Shown: positions 15,599-24,607 of the stretch, one piece after another
Position numbering within the stretch: position 1 is the stretch's first letter
Layout of the letters: each line of letters starts with the position of its first letter
Assembly: GCA_017520545.1 (NCBI GenBank)
Contig: JAFXFM010000002.1
Location: 1-64,000, forward strand
Reading direction: 5' to 3'
Length of the DNA stretch: 64,000 nt
From: Alistipes sp.
Lineage (GTDB): Bacteria; Bacteroidota; Bacteroidia; Bacteroidales; Rikenellaceae
Notes under the pieces: model-generated
Seen by the model: the letters and a program-made list of their open reading frames with translations, nothing else
Databases searched by the model: none
Told to the model about the DNA's origin: nothing
Translations under genes and position numbers: made by a program

Positions 15599-17050
15599 AT
15601 GAAGCGTGCAAGTCTGACAGAACGTATTGCAAAGATACCTATGGCAATGGTTGTTATACCATTTGCTATGGGTATCTTTTTTGTTGATGCGTTTTCGATT
15701 CCGATGTGGATACTCCTGCTTGCCATTATCGTGTCGCTTGTGGGTGCCACGCTCCTCTCGAATTGGTGGCAGACATTAGCACTTTTTATATTGCTCGGCT
15801 CAACAGGTGCGCTCCTACACACCATCTCTTATCGGGACGACGTACCCTACAACACACCTCTCGATATCTCGCTCAAAATGGCAACCTCTTCGGCTTCGCG
15901 AGGTGGATACACCTCTGCCGAAGCGGAGATTGTGTCGTGCGAAGATGTGTCGCTCGTTGAGCGCAAAGTGATAATTTGGGGCGACTCGCTCACCCGATTC
16001 TGCGCCGGCGACCGCATAAACATCGTAAAGGCGGTTCGTCCATTCCGCGCCGAGCGTGAGCAGTATGCCCGACTAATGCACCACAGAGGTTTCGTCGGCT
16101 CGGTGTCAATTGGTCGTAACGATCTCTACGAGTATATCCCAACCGAACGAGCAACCCTGCACGATTGGGCTGTTGCTCGTCTGCAAAGTACTATGGAGGA
16201 GGGCGACAGCAGAGCTGTAGTCTTGGCAATGGCCACCGGTGAGAAGAGAGAAATAACCCCCGAATTGAGGCGAAGCTACTCGGCAAGCGGTGCATCTCAT
16301 CTGCTTGCTGTATCGGGCCTGCATATCGGCACAGCCTTTATGCTGATAAATTTGCTACTACTACCCTTCGTACTTCTGCGCCACGGAAATATCGTACGTT
16401 CGGTTGTGGCTATCGTGCTGATTTGGCTCTATGTATGGCTTTGCGGTATGTCGCCGAGTGCCGTACGTGCAGCAATAATGTTCTCGCTGCTGCAACTCTC
16501 GCTACTCTCGCTGCGCGAATATGTCGGCATAAACATCTTGGCAGGCACAGCCTTTGCGATGTTGGTCTTCGACACGCATCTTCTCTTCGACATCTCATTC
16601 CAGCTCTCGTTTATAGCCGTTGCAAGCATAGTTCTGTGGAGTGTACCCCTCTACCGTCGATGTGCCACCCGCTTCAAAGTGGCTAATAGTATTATCGGTG
16701 TAATGTTGGTCGGCATAGTCTCCACCATTGCAACAATGCCGCTTGTTGCTGCAACCTTTTCGACGGTATCGATAATTGGCATCTTGATAAATCCGGTGGT
16801 TATACTGCTTGCCAATGTTGTGGTACTCGCAGGGGTTGTATCTCTCGCCATTCCTCCAATTGCAGTGATAGCCGAGATTGCTGCCAAGTGGCAAAACTGC
16901 GTGGTCGAGTGGGCAGCAACTCTGCCGTATGGACATTTCGAGGTCTCGTTGTCGGAGGGGGCGATGTGGGGCGTATATACGATATTTACGGTGGTATCAA
17001 TTGTGCTTTTTTTGCTGCCTCCGCCACAAAAAAGTAGTAAAATAGAGTAA
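15599..17050 (+). CDS. comEC: ComEC/Rec2-family DNA-uptake channel
   Basis: Start taken at ATG 15599 (M-K-R-A-S-L-T-E-R); a longer in-frame reading from 15344 runs through the lysin gene and is rejected. The 483-residue protein is polytopic: N-terminal helices, a DUF4131-type soluble part (about 90-200) and the Competence domain with the family motif S-G-L-H-I at about 239-243 followed by some eight helices. The C-terminal metallo-beta-lactamase nuclease domain of Bacillus ComEC is absent, as is common in Bacteroidetes. ComEC moves single-stranded DNA across the inner membrane in natural transformation. It stands between the capsid-lysis operon and housekeeping genes. Confidence 0.88.
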   Translation: MKRASLTERIAKIPMAMVVIPFAMGIFFVDAFSIPMWILLLAIIVSLVGATLLSNWWQTLALFILLGSTGALLHTISYRDDVPYNTPLDISLKMATSSASRGGYTSAEAEIVSCEDVSLVERKVIIWGDSLTRFCAGDRINIVKAVRPFRAEREQYARLMHHRGFVGSVSIGRNDLYEYIPTERATLHDWAVARLQSTMEEGDSRAVVLAMATGEKREITPELRRSYSASGASHLLAVSGLHIGTAFMLINLLLLPFVLLRHGNIVRSVVAIVLIWLYVWLCGMSPSAVRAAIMFSLLQLSLLSLREYVGINILAGTAFAMLVFDTHLLFDISFQLSFIAVASIVLWSVPLYRRCATRFKVANSIIGVMLVGIVSTIATMPLVAATFSTVSIIGILINPVVILLANVVVLAGVVSLAIPPIAVIAEIAAKWQNCVVEWAATLPYGHFEVSLSEGAMWGVYTIFTVVSIVLFLLPPPQKSSKIE

Positions 17051-17056
17051 AAATAG

Positions 17057-17064
17057 TATCTTTG
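17057..17064 (+). promoter_or_regulatory. -7 box TATCTTTG four bases before a start codon
   Basis: TATCTTTG ends four bases before ATG 17069. With the usual 5-8 base distance from the -7 box to the start of transcription, the mRNA would be leaderless. An ATG further downstream would be needed to avoid this, and the N-terminal residues look natural for the family. Confidence 0.55.
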
Positions 17065-17068
17065 CACT

Positions 17069-18328
17069 ATGTTTTCCGCCGAGGAGTTTGCAATACTTTG
17101 CAGCGATGAGGTTACCGCTGCCATTCGGAATAATATCGACCGCAAGCCGACCGATATAGCCCTCGATAGGCGTATAACCCACGCTTCAATTGTTGCCACA
17201 CAAGTAAAGAATTTGCAAAAGGCTCGCACAAAACTACCCTCCTACTTTGCGGCACAGGCGATAGTGCCAACACTCGCCTACGAGCAGTCATCGAGTGAGG
17301 AGTGTGCTGCACGTAAGCACCTCTCGGGCGAGAGCGTCTTGGACTTAACCTGCGGATTGGGAGTCGATGCTTTGGCGCTATCAAAACGCTTCAAGAGGGT
17401 TGTAACCATCGAGCGCAACGAGATGGTTGCCGCAGTTGCAAGGGAGAATTTCAGAAGACTCGGTGCAGAGAATATCGAGGTTGTATGCTCCTCGGCAGAG
17501 GAGTATATTGCCAACTGTGCAGAGCACTTCGATTGGTGTTTTTCGGACCCCGACCGCCGAGGTGCAAAGGGCGAGAAGTTGGTGCGTTTGGAGGATTGTT
17601 CGCCCAATGTTGTGGCACTTATGCCTACGCTGAAACGCATCGCCGACAATGTTTGCATAAAGTGTTCGCCGCTGTTCGACGTCGATGAGGCCTTCCGCCT
17701 ATTTGGCAATTGCGAGGTGGAGTGTGTATCGTTGGGGGGCGAGGCGAAGGAGGTGAATATCTACATCAATGGTTCCACACCGCAAATCACAGCCGTAGCT
17801 ATCGGCATAGGTGAAGTTACGTGCCGTGTGGAGGAGCGCAACTCGACGATGTGGAGCGCGCAACCGGGCGACCTTGCCAACTACCGATACATAACCCTGC
17901 CCGACGCGGCACTGCAACACGCACGTATGGTAGCGGTGGCGTTCGCAGGCAAGTGCGACGTCTGGTCGAACAACGGTATAGCACTCTCGACGGAGAAGCC
18001 CAAAGGGGTTTTGGGTAGAACCTTCGAAGTGGAGGCAATATACGAAATAGATAGCGCGTTTAAGAGGATGATGCGAGGTCGCAGGGCGAAGATTTATCGT
18101 CGCGACTTCCCAATGGCAAATGCCGAGATTTGCAAGCGTTTTCGCTGCTCGGAGGGTGGCTCGGAGAGGTGGTGCTTCACCCGCATCGGAACAAAACACC
18201 TTGCGATACAACTGAAAACGGAACCGACGCTGCGGAGCGAGAGCAGAGGGCAAACTTGTTTGCACTATGCCGAGCCGCGAGGAGGAAAAGCCTGCGAAGC
18301 AGGATTAAAACTAAAAACGGAAAACTAA
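17069..18328 (+). CDS. class I SAM-dependent methyltransferase with THUMP-like domain
   Basis: A 419-residue protein. The SAM-binding motif I is V-L-D-L-T-C-G-L-G-V-D-A at about 90-101, the acidic loop E-R-N-E follows at about 114-117, and the catalytic-type loop S-D-P-D-R-R is at about 159-164, which resembles RNA/rRNA-modifying methyltransferases. The C-terminal part matches the THUMP-like RNA-binding region seen in Bacteroidetes relatives. Target unknown, probably RNA. The last ~36 residues (from L-K-T-E-P-T-L-R-S-E) are encoded by a dispersed intergenic repeat also present at 42871-42966, so the natural C-terminus was probably shorter and the repeat has been read into frame. Confidence 0.8.
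   Translation: MFSAEEFAILCSDEVTAAIRNNIDRKPTDIALDRRITHASIVATQVKNLQKARTKLPSYFAAQAIVPTLAYEQSSSEECAARKHLSGESVLDLTCGLGVDALALSKRFKRVVTIERNEMVAAVARENFRRLGAENIEVVCSSAEEYIANCAEHFDWCFSDPDRRGAKGEKLVRLEDCSPNVVALMPTLKRIADNVCIKCSPLFDVDEAFRLFGNCEVECVSLGGEAKEVNIYINGSTPQITAVAIGIGEVTCRVEERNSTMWSAQPGDLANYRYITLPDAALQHARMVAVAFAGKCDVWSNNGIALSTEKPKGVLGRTFEVEAIYEIDSAFKRMMRGRRAKIYRRDFPMANAEICKRFRCSEGGSERWCFTRIGTKHLAIQLKTEPTLRSESRGQTCLHYAEPRGGKACEAGLKLKTEN
18217..18328 (+). repeat. dispersed intergenic repeat, copy inside a coding 3' end
   Basis: This stretch aligns with 42871-42966 over about 95 bases with short gaps: shared blocks include GCGGAACCGACG or ACGGAACCGACG, GAGAGCAGAGGGC, CACT(A/T)TGCCGAG, GGAGGAAAAGCC and GTTAAAAC or ATTAAAAC, then ACGGAAAAC. 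Here it encodes the methyltransferase tail and supplies its stop codon. At 42.9 kb it is non-coding. A diverged, inverted third relative lies at 55590-55808. Confidence 0.75.
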
Positions 18329-18337
18329 AATTAAAAT

Positions 18338-19114
18338 ATGAAAATAGTAGTTGTTGGAAGTGGCAATGTGGCGGAGAGCCTTGCGCAAGCGGTAGCAGAG
18401 GCTGACGGCTTGGAGTTGGTACAGCTCTTTGCCCGCAATGAGGTGCGAGGTCGCAAGGTAGCGGAGTTGGCGCATACGGAGTGGAGCAACACTTCGCTTG
18501 CCAAAGCCGATTTGTACCTTATATCGGTGAGCGACAATGCCGTAGCAGAGGTTGCCAAGTCGTTGCAGGTGCCCGAGGGTGCAGTGGTAGCGCATACTGC
18601 TGGTTGCTGCCCGATTGAGGCCCTTGCACCCCACGTACATCGCGCGGTATTCTACCCATTCCAGACCTTTTCAGTAGGTCGCAAGGTCGATTTTACGAAG
18701 GGCTATATCTTCTTGGAGGGGGCAACCGAGCACGCCTTGAATATCATCGAAAAGGCCGCCCACGCACTCACTGCAAAGGTTTTGCCTGCCGACACTGCCC
18801 GTCGTGCAGTGATACATCTGTCGGGCGTTTTTGCCTGCAACTTTGCAAATGCAATGTATGCCAATGCTGCCGAGATTCTTGCTGAGGAGGGACTACCATT
18901 CGATATTGTTGCACCCGTAATCGAGGAGACAACGGCGAAAGTGCTTGCATCTCAAAACCCTGCGTTATCGCAGACAGGTCCGGCTCGTCGAGGCGACACA
19001 CAGACTCTCGACCGCCATCGCAAAATGTTGGCGGAGCGAGCAAGAACAAAGGATATTTATGACAAAATAAGTGAAGATATATGGGAGAGAACAAAAACTT
19101 CAAAGAGCGTTTAG
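18338..19114 (+). CDS. Rossmann-fold protein with DUF2520 domain
   Basis: A 258-residue protein with the dinucleotide-binding motif V-V-V-G-S-G-N-V-A at 4-12, a ketopantoate-reductase-like N-terminal half (1-120) and a helical C-terminal DUF2520 region (about 125-245). H-L-S-G-V-F-A-C-N-F-A-N around 165-176 is typical of the family. It probably binds NAD(P), but the substrate is not known. In Bacteroidales this gene commonly precedes a KdsC-like phosphatase, as here. Its end overlaps the next gene by 34 bases. Confidence 0.8.
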   Translation: MKIVVVGSGNVAESLAQAVAEADGLELVQLFARNEVRGRKVAELAHTEWSNTSLAKADLYLISVSDNAVAEVAKSLQVPEGAVVAHTAGCCPIEALAPHVHRAVFYPFQTFSVGRKVDFTKGYIFLEGATEHALNIIEKAAHALTAKVLPADTARRAVIHLSGVFACNFANAMYANAAEILAEEGLPFDIVAPVIEETTAKVLASQNPALSQTGPARRGDTQTLDRHRKMLAERARTKDIYDKISEDIWERTKTSKSV

Positions 19115-19641
19115 CCGATGTCGAGGCTATTGTCTTCGATGTCGATGGAGTGATGACAGACGGCGGCATTATTCCGCTTGCCGATGGCGACTTCATTCGT
19201 AAATACTACGCCAAAGACGGCTATGCGCTGGCATATGCCACCTCGCACGGCTTCAAAATTGGCGTTATTTCGGGAGGCTTCGGCAAGACATTGGAGAGCC
19301 GTATGGATCGCCTCCATATCGAGCACCGATACCTCGGTTGTATGGATAAAATCGCTGCGATTGACGACTTTATCGCCAAGACGGGGGTTAAGCGCGAAAA
19401 TGTTATCTATATGGGCGACGATATTCCGGACTTGGAGGTGTTGCGCTATGTAGGTATTCCGGTGGCACCGGCAGATGCGTGTAGCGAGGTATTGCAGGCG
19501 GCGACCTACGTTTCGGAGTACAAGGGTGGCGCAGGCGCTGTACGTGATATTATCGAACAGGTGTTGCGCGTAAAGGGCATCTGGGCGCTGGATTCGAAGG
19601 GTGTTATTGCCGACGACTCGAAGAGCGTAGCATCGCGATAG
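19081..19641 (+). CDS. kdsC: KdsC-type HAD phosphatase (KDO-8-P phosphatase)
   Basis: A 186-residue HAD protein of the small, cap-less C0 class. HAD motif I is F-D-V-D-G-V-M-T-D-G at 19-28, motif II is the Ser in V-I-S-G-G at about 62-66, and motif IV is M-G-D-D-I-P-D-L-E at about 117-125. KdsC removes phosphate from 3-deoxy-D-manno-octulosonate 8-phosphate in lipopolysaccharide core synthesis and acts as a tetramer. It overlaps the upstream DUF2520 gene and is followed by a CYTH gene one base later. Confidence 0.85.
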   Translation: MGENKNFKERLADVEAIVFDVDGVMTDGGIIPLADGDFIRKYYAKDGYALAYATSHGFKIGVISGGFGKTLESRMDRLHIEHRYLGCMDKIAAIDDFIAKTGVKRENVIYMGDDIPDLEVLRYVGIPVAPADACSEVLQAATYVSEYKGGAGAVRDIIEQVLRVKGIWALDSKGVIADDSKSVASR

Positions 19642-19642
19642 T

Positions 19643-20110
19643 ATGCAGGAGATTGAGCGTAAATATCTCGTTGCCAACGAGTCGTGGCGCGAAAAGGTGG
19701 AGCGGTCAATGCGCATTGCGCAGGGCTATCTTTGCAGCCGCAAAGTTACTGCACGCGTGCGTATATGCGACGATAGGGGTATTCTCACTTTCAAGGGCAA
19801 GAGTCGCGATGGTGGATTGAGCCGCTTCGAGTGGGAGCGCGAAATTCCGCTCGATGTGGCAAGCCGACTACTCGACCGTTGCAATGGCGTAGTGGATAAG
19901 GTGCGCCATATTGTCGAGCACGAGGGACACACATTCGAGATTGACGAATTTAGAGGTAAAAACGAGGGGCTGATTGTTGCCGAGGTGGAACTCGCAAACG
20001 CCGACGAAGATATTGCGCTACCGCCGTGGATAGGCGACGAGGTTACAGGAGTGCGATGTTTCTACAACTCCTTTCTATCGAAATACCCATTCAAAAGTTG
20101 GAAAAAGTAA
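19643..20110 (+). CDS. CYTH-domain protein (triphosphatase-tunnel family)
   Basis: A 155-residue single-domain CYTH protein. The N-terminal signature E-I-E-R-K-Y-L is at 3-9, with charged strands R-V-R-I-C, L-T-F-K-G-K and F-E-W-E-R-E-I and the acidic pair A-E-V-E-L lining the predicted tunnel. Bacterial single-domain members hydrolyse inorganic triphosphate or similar polyphosphates with Mg2+. Which substrate applies is not visible. It is the last gene of the unit and ends at a bidirectional terminator. Confidence 0.88.
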   Translation: MQEIERKYLVANESWREKVERSMRIAQGYLCSRKVTARVRICDDRGILTFKGKSRDGGLSRFEWEREIPLDVASRLLDRCNGVVDKVRHIVEHEGHTFEIDEFRGKNEGLIVAEVELANADEDIALPPWIGDEVTGVRCFYNSFLSKYPFKSWKK

Positions 20111-20141
20111 GAGGGCGCCATTGTGGACGCCCTCTTCTTAT
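20111..20141. terminator. bidirectional terminator between convergent genes
   Basis: AGAGGGCG pairs with CGCCCTCT around a short loop, flanked by A and T residues on the two sides. It starts right after the CYTH stop and lies 13 bases before the stop of the convergent lipoprotein gene, so it serves both. Confidence 0.85.
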
Positions 20142-20153
20142 GAGAATTTTCGG

Positions 20154-22286
20154 CTATTTAGCAACGCCGCTGTGATACTGATTACCAAACTTCATCGGCC
20201 ACGACGATGTGCCTGCGCCGGTGCAAGTGTAGTATGTCATACAGAGCACATACGCATTGTCATTATTGTCGCCTGCGTTTGTTGCGAGGTAAACCTTACC
20301 ATCTTTGCCAATCATTACCGACGACCAAGACTTTGCCTTGCTGCCCTCTACCTCGTAACCATTATTCTTCAAGAGGTCGGCAATTGTAACCTTCACAACC
20401 ACCTTTGCTGTCTTGTTGGTGTAGTCAGGAGCTACGATATAGTAGTTGCCCGCCTCGTCAGCAAAGTGAACATTGCCGGCTGCGTCCAACGCTGCTGCAC
20501 CACTAACGTGAGTGCCACTCTCGAAGCGCCAAGCCAACTCGCCCTTTGTCGATACGGCATATAATCCGCCCGGTACTGTGCCGTTGTGCTTCAACGACAT
20601 AATAGCCTCGCCCTGTGCGCCGATAATCAAACCGCCCTGATCCTGCTTCTGTGTTCCGGCAGGGAGGAGATGCACGAATGTTGGCTGATTGGTCGTGCCG
20701 TCCGTCTGAACCGCTGCAACGAAGGTTGTCGAAGAGTTCTTCTCCTGTGCTGCATAGAAGTAGTGCTCCACACCGTCGATTGCACCGCAAGCAACACCTG
20801 TCTGCCCACCGCAAGTCCAGTTACCACTGTTGTTGTGGAAAATCTTATAGATAAAGTGAGCATACTTACCAAATCCTGCTGTGGTATTCTCGTTTGTAGG
20901 GTTGTCGAACTCACCCTTATTCACGAGGAACAAGCCGTAGCTTCCACTGTGGAACGCCACTGTTCCCGACTTGCTGATTGCGATATTCGAGTTACAACCG
21001 CCGGCAGGGCTACCTGTACCATCGGCATTACCCGATACATAGGCAATACGGGTGAGGTCCGCCTTGTTAATCGAAATTGCAGTACCGGCACTCTTACCGT
21101 TGCCGATGTAGAGGTGCGTAGCGTCGTACGAAGGGCAAGTGTGGGCGTTGATACCTACATTAGGGGTTGAGCCCTTGTTGTAGAACTTCTCGTTGAGGAA
21201 CGAACCCTTCACGCTACCATCGCTATTGAGTACATAAAGGCCTGTATTAGCGGTCTGTATTCCGCCCATAGCGTATACTGCGCTACCATCAGCCTCTACC
21301 GATACAGTCGAGGATGTGCCACCCTCATATCCCGGAGCAACCTTCCAACCCAACGAGCCGTCGGCAAGAATCTTGTAAACGTTGTTGTCTGCACTGTTAT
21401 TGATATAGACATTGCCATTGTCGTCGATAGCAGGAACATTACCCTTGATCGAATATCCACCGATATTATAAGCCCAGAGCAAGTCTACAGTCGGAGCGAG
21501 GGTATTGGCATCGAGCACAAGGCTATAATCTTCGCCAAAAGCCATACTTGCAGGCGAAACAACCTTGGCATCTACGGTAATATCGCTGAAACGCACCGAG
21601 ATTGCGAGATTCCAGCCCTGCTTGATTACAGGCGCAACACCTGCCTTCAATACGAGGTCGTTCGAGAGGGTTGTACCCTCGGCAAACTCGAATGTGAGCA
21701 CCTTCTCGCTGCCTGCATCTGCTGCGAGCATCTCGGAAGTCGCATCGGTGATATCGTTCCTGAATGCACCTACAAATGGGAGGTCGGCGGTTATCGAGAG
21801 CGAGAGAATCTCTTTGCCCTCGGCAAACGAGCCGGCAAGGTTCGTAAACGAAACATTCAAACGAGCAAGTTTCTCGTGGAAAGTGAGGTTACCACTCTCA
21901 TCGGTAACGCCTGCTGCAAATTCGTGAACAGGGGTTTCGCCGTGCTTAACGGTGGCAGGAACAGCCACATTTATAGCCGAGAGGTTGCCACCCGCAGCCT
22001 CCGAGTATGGAGCATACGCACCGAGCACAAGAGCATCTTTGCTCATCTTGCCGTCGAATACGCCCTCTTCGGTGCCAGCACCCTCAACGAGTGTATATTC
22101 GATATTGAAATCGCTATCGGTGAAGAGACCGATCTTGTCGCCCTCCTCCCAAGTTGTGCCGGCAACGGCAGTAGCATTTACTTTTGTGTTGTAACCCACA
22201 GTTGCTCCACCATCATCGGGACCATCGGGCGTACAACCAACCATCAAAGCGGCTGCTACCATCAGTGTTGAAAATAACTTTTTCAT
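20154..22286 (-). CDS. surface lipoprotein: fimbrillin-like domain plus PQQ-like propeller
   Basis: A 710-residue lipoprotein, the last gene of the SusCD operon. The signal ends in L-M-V-G-C at 15-19, and the acidic T-P-D-G-P-D-D after Cys is compatible with surface export. Residues about 30-265 resemble the fimbrillin/Mfa-like N-terminal fold (W-E-E-G-D-K-I-G-L-F). Residues 270-690 are PQQ-like beta-propeller blades (I-D-D-N-G-N-V-Y-I, I-G-K-D-G-K-V-Y-L). It ends with S-S-W-P-M-K-F-G-N, a closing signature shared with two other lipoproteins of this operon. Probably a ligand-binding or structural partner of the SusCD pair. No catalytic residues are evident. Confidence 0.75.
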   Translation of the reverse strand: MKKLFSTLMVAAALMVGCTPDGPDDGGATVGYNTKVNATAVAGTTWEEGDKIGLFTDSDFNIEYTLVEGAGTEEGVFDGKMSKDALVLGAYAPYSEAAGGNLSAINVAVPATVKHGETPVHEFAAGVTDESGNLTFHEKLARLNVSFTNLAGSFAEGKEILSLSITADLPFVGAFRNDITDATSEMLAADAGSEKVLTFEFAEGTTLSNDLVLKAGVAPVIKQGWNLAISVRFSDITVDAKVVSPASMAFGEDYSLVLDANTLAPTVDLLWAYNIGGYSIKGNVPAIDDNGNVYINNSADNNVYKILADGSLGWKVAPGYEGGTSSTVSVEADGSAVYAMGGIQTANTGLYVLNSDGSVKGSFLNEKFYNKGSTPNVGINAHTCPSYDATHLYIGNGKSAGTAISINKADLTRIAYVSGNADGTGSPAGGCNSNIAISKSGTVAFHSGSYGLFLVNKGEFDNPTNENTTAGFGKYAHFIYKIFHNNSGNWTCGGQTGVACGAIDGVEHYFYAAQEKNSSTTFVAAVQTDGTTNQPTFVHLLPAGTQKQDQGGLIIGAQGEAIMSLKHNGTVPGGLYAVSTKGELAWRFESGTHVSGAAALDAAGNVHFADEAGNYYIVAPDYTNKTAKVVVKVTIADLLKNNGYEVEGSKAKSWSSVMIGKDGKVYLATNAGDNNDNAYVLCMTYYTCTGAGTSSWPMKFGNQYHSGVAK

Positions 22287-22331
22287 AGTGTAGTTTTTAG
22301 GTTTTGATTTTAGGTTTTTAGGTGGAAATGG

Positions 22332-22352
22332 CAGGGGCTTTTGCAGCCCCTG
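22332..22352 (-). promoter_or_regulatory. hairpin between the two fimbrillin/propeller lipoprotein genes
   Basis: CAGGGGCT pairs perfectly with AGCCCCTG around five bases. It follows the stop of the upstream gene on the minus strand but has no T run, so it may be a processing or stability hairpin that separates expression of the two genes. Confidence 0.5.
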
Positions 22353-22368
22353 TCATTGAATACTTCAT

Positions 22369-24579
22369 TTAGAATGTGCCTTGGCGACCATTACGCTGTG
22401 CATTACCAAACTTCATTGGCCACGGAGTTTGTGCAGCACCTGTCGAACCGCCATACTCAATAAAGAGAACGCAAGTATCTGATCCACTATTCAAGTTAGT
22501 ACCAAATGAAATTGCACCATTCTCGCCGATGGCTGGCGATGACCAAGTCTTGGCACTTGTGTACGAACCGACGTCGTGGTTGAAGTCGCGCAACAAATCA
22601 AGAATTAAGATCTCGGTCTTGCACTCAACGCTCTTCTTTGTGTAGTCAGGTTTGAGGATATAGTAGTAGCCATTCTCCGATGCACAGTGAATGTGTCCGC
22701 CATTATCCATTGCAGGACCACCAGAAAAGTCGGTTGTTTTAGTTCTACGCCACTCGTACAAGAAATTACCCTTTGTATCGACAGCATAGATACCTCCCCA
22801 AGTTGCTGCATTTGCCGAAGTGTTACGCAAGGTTACAATAGCCTCACCCTGCAAACCGATGATGAGTGCACCTTGATCCTGAGCTCTTAACCCGGTTTTT
22901 TTATGGCAATAAATGTGTCCCGTATTCACAAATGCTGCATTTTCATTTTTGAACTTTGATGCCTCTACTGCATAGATATACATTGTACCATCTGAAAGGA
23001 CATTGGCTGAAACAAAGGCATCTTTTCCGTCAATTGTGGTACAAGCCACACCCATATTTGCCTTGCTCATATTAGAACTACAACCCTCATAAGGAGAGCG
23101 ACCTGCCCAACGAACATAATCTCCAAAGGTTGCGTGTGTGGAGGTTGGATTAACAAGTTTATCCAACCAAGCGTGACCCATACCCACTTGATATGTTGCA
23201 TTCCAAGTAGCAACACCACTATTCGATATGGCTATACCTGCACCGCAACCACCAGTAGGTCCGCCTGTGCCGTCTGCGTTTTGGCAAACATAAGCGATAC
23301 GCTTTCCGGTCTGCTTATTTATCGAGAGAATGGTACCTACAGTACCACCATTACCAACTATTAAAGCATTATCGGCAACACCGGGTGCATAATTGTTGAA
23401 TGTGATATTTGGTGCAGAACCATTACCCCAGAAATCAGATTGTGGCATAAACCACTTCGAAGAGCCGTCAGATGTATTCATTGCACGAATACCAGCAGCA
23501 AGTGATTGATTACCTACGCTTAAATATACAACCGAACAATCAGGCTCCAATGCTGGCGAAGCGACTCCACCTCCTGCTGTTATAGCACCTGCACCTACAA
23601 CCTCCTCTTCGGTTGCACCGGCACGCTTCTGCCAAACAACTGAACCATCAGTCGCAGAAAGTTTGTATACATCAACGCTATTTGTTGGCATAACATATAC
23701 ATTCTCCTGCTTGTCCATAGCCACACACAAACCATTCATAGAGTAATTGGTATTGATCCACTTCCACTTCAACGATGGAGCGTAGTAGAGTTTTGCAGCG
23801 TCGATAGCGAGGTTATAACGAGTACCTGCAACCAAATCAGCCTTTGCAACAGTGTTGTAGCCATACCATACGTCGTCAGCCTTTACATAGATACGCAAAG
23901 CGGTATCCTTAACGATAGCAGGGTTGAGTGCAAGATAGCCTTTGAGGTCTGCCGAGAGGGTTGGAGCATCGGTAAATGTAAGATTTACATTCTGCGACAC
24001 CTTGCCCGCTGTCAAAGTACCATCCTCTTCCAATGTGAATGCACCCGATACATTGCAAGCCGAAGTCGCAACCTTTACGGTCTGAATCTTCTTGCCGGCA
24101 ATCATTGAGCCCTCGATATTCTTGAACGATACGGCAAACAACGCAACCTTCGATGTGAAGTGGAGTTTGTTGCCCTCGTAGGTTGCAACAGCTACCTCGC
24201 CGCTGCTGATATCGGTAGAGGTCGATGCCACGCTCTGCTCGCGTGCGATAGTTACGCCCGAAGCCGAATATGGATAGATAGCCGACTTAATCTCGGCATC
24301 CTCTGCCAAAGTACCCTCGAAACTTCCGCACGACTTGCCTGCGTACTCATCTTTGAGTGTAAACGGAACAATACTCTCATCGGCGAGAACTACGCCAATC
24401 TTGTCGCCCTTCGACCAAAGAACTTTGAAGCCGTCCTCTGCCATATGGGTACGAACACTTACCAACTCAGCCTCGATAGTGGTCTTGTCGCCTACGTGTT
24501 GATTTATATCTTCTGTTACATCAGTAGTACAACCCCACGCGAGAGCAACCACTGCCAAACTTAAAATAAACTTTTTCAT
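22369..24579 (-). CDS. surface lipoprotein: fimbrillin-like domain plus PQQ-like propeller (paralogue)
   Basis: Start set at 24579 (M-K-K-F-I-L-S-L-A-V-V-A-L-A-W-G-C), which gives a clean lipoprotein signal; longer in-frame reading to 24699 crosses the small peptide gene. The 736-residue protein has the same layout as the next gene: fimbrillin-like region about 30-300 (L-W-S-K-G-D-K-I-G-V-V), then propeller blades, then T-P-W-P-M-K-F-G-N near the end. The two are clear paralogues with a shared blade order (G-A-I or G-S-V, T-G-K-R-I-A-Y-V, N-A-D-G-T-G). It follows the small peptide gene by 28 bases. Confidence 0.75.
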   Translation of the reverse strand: MKKFILSLAVVALAWGCTTDVTEDINQHVGDKTTIEAELVSVRTHMAEDGFKVLWSKGDKIGVVLADESIVPFTLKDEYAGKSCGSFEGTLAEDAEIKSAIYPYSASGVTIAREQSVASTSTDISSGEVAVATYEGNKLHFTSKVALFAVSFKNIEGSMIAGKKIQTVKVATSACNVSGAFTLEEDGTLTAGKVSQNVNLTFTDAPTLSADLKGYLALNPAIVKDTALRIYVKADDVWYGYNTVAKADLVAGTRYNLAIDAAKLYYAPSLKWKWINTNYSMNGLCVAMDKQENVYVMPTNSVDVYKLSATDGSVVWQKRAGATEEEVVGAGAITAGGGVASPALEPDCSVVYLSVGNQSLAAGIRAMNTSDGSSKWFMPQSDFWGNGSAPNITFNNYAPGVADNALIVGNGGTVGTILSINKQTGKRIAYVCQNADGTGGPTGGCGAGIAISNSGVATWNATYQVGMGHAWLDKLVNPTSTHATFGDYVRWAGRSPYEGCSSNMSKANMGVACTTIDGKDAFVSANVLSDGTMYIYAVEASKFKNENAAFVNTGHIYCHKKTGLRAQDQGALIIGLQGEAIVTLRNTSANAATWGGIYAVDTKGNFLYEWRRTKTTDFSGGPAMDNGGHIHCASENGYYYILKPDYTKKSVECKTEILILDLLRDFNHDVGSYTSAKTWSSPAIGENGAISFGTNLNSGSDTCVLFIEYGGSTGAAQTPWPMKFGNAQRNGRQGTF

Positions 24580-24607
24580 AATCTTTAAATGGTTTTTAGG
24601 GTTAATA

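Noticed and set aside
20121-21170. Open frames opposite the lipoprotein gene
   Set aside because: They mirror the codons of the minus-strand lipoprotein and lack domain features; the lipoprotein has signal, lipobox and repeats.
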